From assembly GCF_000716545.1 (NCBI RefSeq), contig NZ_JNWZ01000077.1, forward strand, positions 1 to 33,587: DNA of 33,587 bases, given 5' to 3'. Position 1 is the stretch's first letter. Every line of letters starts with the position of its first letter. Shown here piece after piece: positions 30,223-33,587 of this stretch. The notes beneath the pieces are model-generated. The model did no database searches. It was not told the DNA's origin and worked only from the letters and a program-made list of their open reading frames with translations. A program made the translations under genes and the position numbers. Source of the DNA: Kitasatospora phosalacinea. Its GTDB lineage: Bacteria > Actinomycetota > Actinomycetes > Streptomycetales > Streptomycetaceae.

Positions 30223-30975
30223 TCACTGCCCGGCCGGCCCCCACAGCCGGTCGGTGCAGCGGGCGTAGGTGTCGCGCCAGTGCGGCCAGTGCCGCACCGT
30301 CTCGTCGTCGCAGTCGGCGAGCAGCCGGTCGATCTGCGCCGGGTCGACGCCCTCCAGCAGCCACACCAGGGCGTCGGACGCGGACGGGCCGTCGGCGAAG
30401 CGCAGCAGGTCGAGCAGTTCGGGCAGGGTGCCGATCCGGGAGCCGGGCTGGAAGACGCCCTCCATCCGGGGCAGCAGCTGGCGCTCCTCGATCCGCAGGT
30501 GGGTCTCCACCCGGGCGGCCAGCTCCTCGACCGCGTACGAGACCGACCAGGCGCTGGCCGGGTCACGGGTGGCGATGCCGACCAGGGTGGTGGTGCGGGT
30601 GAAGCACTGGTCGAGGTTGTGGTGGTCGGACTCCAGCCAGTTGAGCAGCAGCCGCAGCTCGGGCGCGAAGCGGCGCAGCACCGGCCACAGCCGGGTGTCC
30701 TGCTGCTCGTGGTGGCAGGTGATCATGGCGGTGACGAAGTCCCAGTGCCGCTTGAGCGCCCCGGCCGACTCGCGGTCCTCGGGCTGGAGCAGGCGCAGCG
30801 CCTGCGGGATGCGGGCGAGGTCGCGCCGGACGGCGGCGTGCACCAGGCGCAGTCCGGCGAACGGCAGGAGTTCGGCCGCCGGGGCGGCGGGCGCCCCGCC
30901 CTGCCGGACGGCAGGGCCGTTCCCACGCTGGGCGGGGGTGGTCGCGGGGCCGACGGGCAGCAGGTGACGGGACAT
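30223..30975 (-). CDS. Hemerythrin-like (HHE) domain protein
   Basis: Cytosolic protein of 250 aa with a hemerythrin-type four-helix bundle (about 42-175), which in this family binds a di-iron centre and handles oxygen, NO or iron. Candidate ligands are H46 (VHAAVRRDL), H88-H89-E90 (CHHEQQD), H118-H119 (DHHNLDQ), H159 and E163 (HLRIEERQLLP). The C-terminal 75 residues form an extra helical region ending HWPHWRDTYARC, not part of the bundle. ATG at 30975 is preferred for its upstream GAAGAGAG; the frame is open another 32 codons without domain content. It lies 47 bp before the operator at 30140-30175 on the same strand and seems independently expressed. Confidence 0.88.
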   Translation of the reverse strand: MSRHLLPVGPATTPAQRGNGPAVRQGGAPAAPAAELLPFAGLRLVHAAVRRDLARIPQALRLLQPEDRESAGALKRHWDFVTAMITCHHEQQDTRLWPVLRRFAPELRLLLNWLESDHHNLDQCFTRTTTLVGIATRDPASAWSVSYAVEELAARVETHLRIEERQLLPRMEGVFQPGSRIGTLPELLDLLRFADGPSASDALVWLLEGVDPAQIDRLLADCDDETVRHWPHWRDTYARCTDRLWGPAGQ

Positions 30976-31185
30976 GGCGCTCTCTTCACGACGGTCTGGG
31001 GCTGGCCGGAGCGGGGGCCGCGGTGCGGCGCCCCGGTCCAGTTCTCCGGTCCACGGCTCCAGGGTGGCCACACTCCATCAGGGGCGAATGAACGACCGAT
31101 TGATGTGCAGGTCAGGGCGTTTTCCAGGCGTCCCGTGGCGGTTCTCGACGAGGCTTCGCCTTCGTCCGCGGGCGGTGGTCCGGGC

Positions 31186-32214
31186 TCAGTCGGACTCCGG
31201 CCCGGCGGTGTTGGCGGTCAGCCACTCCAGCGCGTTCGGGATCATCTTCTTGAAGTCCGAGGTGAGGTGCTTGCCGCCGGGCTGCTCGTAGTACTCGACC
31301 GTGGTGGGGGCCTTGGCCTTGGCCACCCAGTTCTTCACCAGCTTGGTCTCGTACGCGTTGGCGCCGCCCGCGGTGGCCAGCATCCGCACGTCCGCGGTGC
31401 CGGCGCCGATCAGCTGGTCGGGGCTGTTGGCCAGGCGCTCCTGCTCGTGGCCCTTCCACAGCGGCGAGTCCGGGTTCCAGTAGCCGTCGATCGGCACCGC
31501 CGCCTTGAACACGTCGGGGTGCTGGAGGGCCAGCTTGGCGCTGCAGAACGCGCCGGTGGAGGCGCCCATCACGGACCAGCCGTCGCGGCCCTTGACGGTG
31601 CGGAAGTTGGCGCGCACGAAGTCCGGGATGTCCTCGGCCATCCAGGTGCCGATCTTCGGCTGGCCGGGGATGTCGGCGCACTCCAGCGCCTTGGCCTCGT
31701 TGGAGTCCAGGTTCTGCACCGGCATGATCATGATGAACGGGTGGGCCCTGCCCTGCTCGACCAGCTGCTGGTCGACCTCCTGGATCGGCAGCTGGTTGTC
31801 GGTCCAGGTGTTGTAGCCGGCGCTCTGCCCGCCCGCGTACAGGGTCAGCACCGGGAAACCGGTCTTCGCGTACTTCGGGTCGTCGTACTGCGGGGGCAGC
31901 CAGATCCAGACCTTCCCGCTGACCCCGGACTTGGCGCCGTGCAGGGTGGTCATCATGATCGGGCCGGCCTCGGTGTCGCGGACCTTGGAGAACTGGGCGG
32001 CCGGGCCGGTCGGCATCAGCACCTTGGACGGCTTCGGCGGCGGCGCGCTGCTCGCCGGGGCGGAGGCCGCCGCGGGGCCGCGGTCGGTGGAGATCGCCGC
32101 CCGGGCGTCGCCCGCGCCGCCGGAACCGCCACAGGCGGTGAGCGGGACGGCGAGGGCGAGCAGGGCGGCGGCGGCCCACGGGCGACGGACGGCGGAGCGG
32201 GGCTGCGGCAGCAC
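31186..32214 (-). CDS. Secreted alpha/beta-hydrolase-fold esterase lipoprotein
   Basis: Lipoprotein of 342 aa in the esterase family that includes the antigen-85 mycolyltransferases. The signal peptide (about 1-27) ends in lipobox L-T-A-C28. A Ser/Ala/Pro linker (about 35-66) precedes the domain. Nucleophile S219 is in GASTG (WSVMGASTGAFCSAKLAL), and the catalytic histidine is probably H316 (PGGKHLTSD). The family's YAGGQSAGYNTW substrate loop lies near 126. GTG start with GGAGAGA 7 nt upstream. A good -10 hexamer TAGGAT lies at 32365-32360 on the minus strand, giving a leader of about 145 nt. Streptomycetes lack mycolic acids, so an esterase role is more likely than mycolyl transfer. Confidence 0.9.
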   Translation of the reverse strand: MLPQPRSAVRRPWAAAALLALAVPLTACGGSGGAGDARAAISTDRGPAAASAPASSAPPPKPSKVLMPTGPAAQFSKVRDTEAGPIMMTTLHGAKSGVSGKVWIWLPPQYDDPKYAKTGFPVLTLYAGGQSAGYNTWTDNQLPIQEVDQQLVEQGRAHPFIMIMPVQNLDSNEAKALECADIPGQPKIGTWMAEDIPDFVRANFRTVKGRDGWSVMGASTGAFCSAKLALQHPDVFKAAVPIDGYWNPDSPLWKGHEQERLANSPDQLIGAGTADVRMLATAGGANAYETKLVKNWVAKAKAPTTVEYYEQPGGKHLTSDFKKMIPNALEWLTANTAGPESD

Positions 32215-32569
32215 TGTGGTGTCTCTCCGGGCGGGGGGCCGGCCCGGCAGCCGGGTACAGGCCCTGGTCAGTGAGTGTCGGGACGGCCGCGACACTTCCA
32301 CCGGCACACCCCGGGTGCGGCCCCGGCCGGGCGCGCTGCGCCGGTCCGGACCTCCCGTGATCCTATGACGTGCCGTCCCCCGGACCGGTTGCGGCAGGGC
32401 CCACGACCCGCCGGTCGGCGGGGGTGGTTCCGGCCGGTCGGCGGGGGTCGGCGGCGCCCCGGGGCCGTGACTCGCGGCGGTGGATTGGACGTTCCTCCTG
32501 CTGACGCGGCGCCCCGGCCCGGCGATCATGGGGGCTCCGGACCCGGAAATCACCCCGAGGAGTGTGCGC
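32215..32569. promoter_or_regulatory. Divergent gene-free region with a 15-bp direct repeat
   Basis: This 355-bp gap carries the esterase -10 TAGGAT (32365-32360, minus strand). It also holds a 15-bp direct repeat CCGGTCGGCGGGGGT at 32411-32425 and 32434-32448, with a 23-bp period close to two helical turns. No gene and no clear rightward promoter were found. Confidence 0.4.
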
Positions 32570-33316
32570 GTGTCCCAGCAGGTTGCCGTGATCACCGGCG
32601 CGGGCAGCGGCGTCGGCCGCGCCGTCGCCCGCGAACTCGCCTCGGCCGGCTGGCGGCTGGTGCTGGCCGGCCGCCGGGCCGCCCCGCTGGCGGAGACCGC
32701 CGCCGGGCTCGGGCCGGACCGGGTGCTGGCGGTGCCCGCCGACGTCACCGACGAGGCGCAGGTGGAGGCGCTGTTCGACGCCGCGGCCGGGCACTTCGGC
32801 CGGATCGACCTGCTGTTCAACAACGCCGGGACGTTCGGCCGCCCGGCCCCGGTGGAGGAGGTGACGGCGGCCGACTGGCGGGCCGTGGTCAACCTCAACC
32901 TGACCGGCGCGTTCCTGTGCGCGCGGGCCGCCTTCCGCCGGATGAAGGAGCAGGAGCCGCGGGGCGGACGGATCGTCAACAACGGCTCGGTCTCGGCCCA
33001 CGTCCCGCGCCCGCACGCGGTCGCCTACACCGCGACCAAGCACGCCGTCACCGGCCTGACCCGCGCCCTGTCGCTGGAGGGCCGCCCGTACCGGATCGCC
33101 TGCGGGCAGATCGACATCGGCAACGCGGCCACCGACATGACGGCGGCGATGGGCGCGGGAGTGCGGCAGGCGGACGGCCGGACCGCGCCCGAGCCGACCA
33201 TGGACGTCGCGGACGTGGCCCGGACGGTGCGGCACATGGCGGAGCTGCCGCTGGAGGCGAACGTGCAGTTCGCGACCGTGATGGCCACCGCGATGCCGTA
33301 CATCGGCCGGGGGTGA
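32570..33316 (+). CDS. Short-chain dehydrogenase/reductase (classical SDR)
   Basis: NAD(P)-dependent oxidoreductase of 248 aa. Cofactor motif TGAGSGVG (9-16), arginines R35-R36 after the second strand (AGRR) which favour NADP, NNAG (84-87), S140 and Y153-x3-K157 (AYTATKHAV). The segment [12 protein letters not shown] after the active site replaces the usual PG motif and is typical of one actinobacterial SDR subgroup. A GTG start is chosen because GAGGAG lies 7 nt upstream; another in-frame GTG two codons earlier is too close to it. It appears monocistronic. The next gene converges 19 bp later. Confidence 0.92.
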   Translation: MSQQVAVITGAGSGVGRAVARELASAGWRLVLAGRRAAPLAETAAGLGPDRVLAVPADVTDEAQVEALFDAAAGHFGRIDLLFNNAGTFGRPAPVEEVTAADWRAVVNLNLTGAFLCARAAFRRMKEQEPRGGRIVNNGSVSAHVPRPHAVAYTATKHAVTGLTRALSLEGRPYRIACGQIDIGNAATDMTAAMGAGVRQADGRTAPEPTMDVADVARTVRHMAELPLEANVQFATVMATAMPYIGRG

Positions 33317-33335
33317 GCGGCGGGGCCCGGACCGG

Positions 33336-33564
33336 TCACTCGTCGTGCGAGTGGCGGTAGCACGGCCGCGGCCCGTCCAGGTCGAAGCGGTACACGCTGG
33401 TGGTCGGCCACTGCCCGCCGCGCGCCGGGCCGGGGGGGTTCGGCGCGCAGCACCGTCCGCAACGACGGCGGCGGCGCGCCGGAGCGGACCCGCTTGAGGT
33501 GTCCGTCCCAGCGGCCGCCGCAGAGTTCGACGTCCAGGAGGGGGGTGGGGGCTGGGGGCTGGAG
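33336..33564 (-). pseudogene. Partial, frameshifted small protein at contig edge
   Basis: Reading leftward from the genomic end, one frame gives LLDVELCGGRWDGHLKRV, then GAPPPSLRTVLRAE. The motif GG-x-WDG is typical of small actinobacterial proteins of unknown function. After the C7/G7 run at 33432-33438 the sense moves to another frame: QWPTTSVYRFDLDGPRPCYR to the stop at 33336. Removing one base from that run joins the two. The N-terminus lies beyond the contig. Because this is the last 150 bases before adapter sequence, an assembly error is as likely as a true mutation. Confidence 0.6.
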
Positions 33565-33587
33565 CTGTCTCTTATACACATCTGACG
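33565..33587. other. Nextera/Tn5 mosaic-end adapter contamination
   Basis: CTGTCTCTTATACACATCT (33565-33583) is exactly the Tn5 mosaic end used in Nextera libraries, followed by GACG, the first bases of the sequencing adapter. It is an untrimmed artefact at the contig end, not a transposon in the genome. Translations across it give the well-known artefact peptides MYKRQ, MCIRDS and LSLIHI. Confidence 0.97.

Noticed and set aside
26745..30602. 1285-codon rightward open frame across five leftward genes
   Set aside because: It is a GC-driven shadow of DUF1697, alcohol dehydrogenase, SDR, TetR and hemerythrin genes, each with clear family motifs on the other strand.
31186..32214. True antigen-85 mycolyltransferase
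   Set aside because: The fold and GASTG serine fit the wider esterase family, but the organism group is not expected to make mycolic acids.
32411..32448. Replication iterons
   Set aside because: Only two copies of the 15-bp repeat, no AT-rich stretch, DnaA boxes or replication gene nearby.
33565..33583. Tn5-type inverted repeat suggesting a transposon end
   Set aside because: It is the engineered 19-bp mosaic end plus sequencing-adapter bases at the very end of the sequence, hence library adapter.

Overview
The window is very GC-rich actinobacterial DNA. GTG and TTG starts are frequent, start-stop overlaps of the ATGA/GTGA type are common, and TetR regulators are numerous. The gene families point to Streptomycetaceae (Streptomyces or Kitasatospora); the genus cannot be settled from this sequence alone. 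The right end is not genomic: the last 23 bases (33565-33587) are Nextera/Tn5 mosaic-end adapter, so the window stops at a contig edge. No rRNA, tRNA, CRISPR array, transposase or phage gene was recognised.

Layout. 1-4177: a NarL-type response regulator (cut by the left edge) and its HisKA_3 sensor kinase, translationally coupled, divergent from an MmpL/RND-type exporter. 4178-7403: a 9-bp tandem repeat, a striking operator-like inverted repeat, an FBP (FusB-type, EF-G-binding) zinc-finger protein, a TetR regulator and a secreted D-Ala-D-Ala carboxypeptidase with a strong terminator. 7442-10925: a tight TetR / MFS transporter / sphingosine-1-phosphate-lyase-like PLP enzyme operon, joined by two 4-bp overlaps and apparently read from a leaderless, self-repressed promoter. 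10945-13284: a divergent TetR/DHA2-efflux pair with two matching operators.

13437-16736 is the most unusual block. It holds a small WXG100/EspC-like protein, an alpha/beta hydrolase (DUF1023 type) with an N-terminal WXG-like hairpin and a glycine-zipper insert, and then two paralogous small proteins of unknown family, one cytosolic and one a lipoprotein. I read it as a candidate type VII-secreted hydrolase with accessory or immunity proteins. 17039-21732: an orphan amino-acid-binding lipoprotein, a membrane SpoIIE/PP2C phosphatase, an ArsC-like protein, a frameshifted HEAT-repeat gene and a DUF1152 protein.

21774-33564 is a run of small regulator-target units: MarR with an MBL-fold hydrolase; SDR, tautomerase and TetR; VOC protein with WYL regulator; DUF1697; TetR, SDR and zinc alcohol dehydrogenase behind a 36-bp double palindrome; a hemerythrin protein; a secreted esterase lipoprotein; another SDR; and a broken partial gene at the contig edge. 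At least six genes have a TANNNT -10 hexamer 6-8 nt before the start codon and little or no Shine-Dalgarno sequence, which suggests leaderless transcripts. Most regulators carry clear dyads in their own promoters, so the window is rich in testable operator-regulator pairs.
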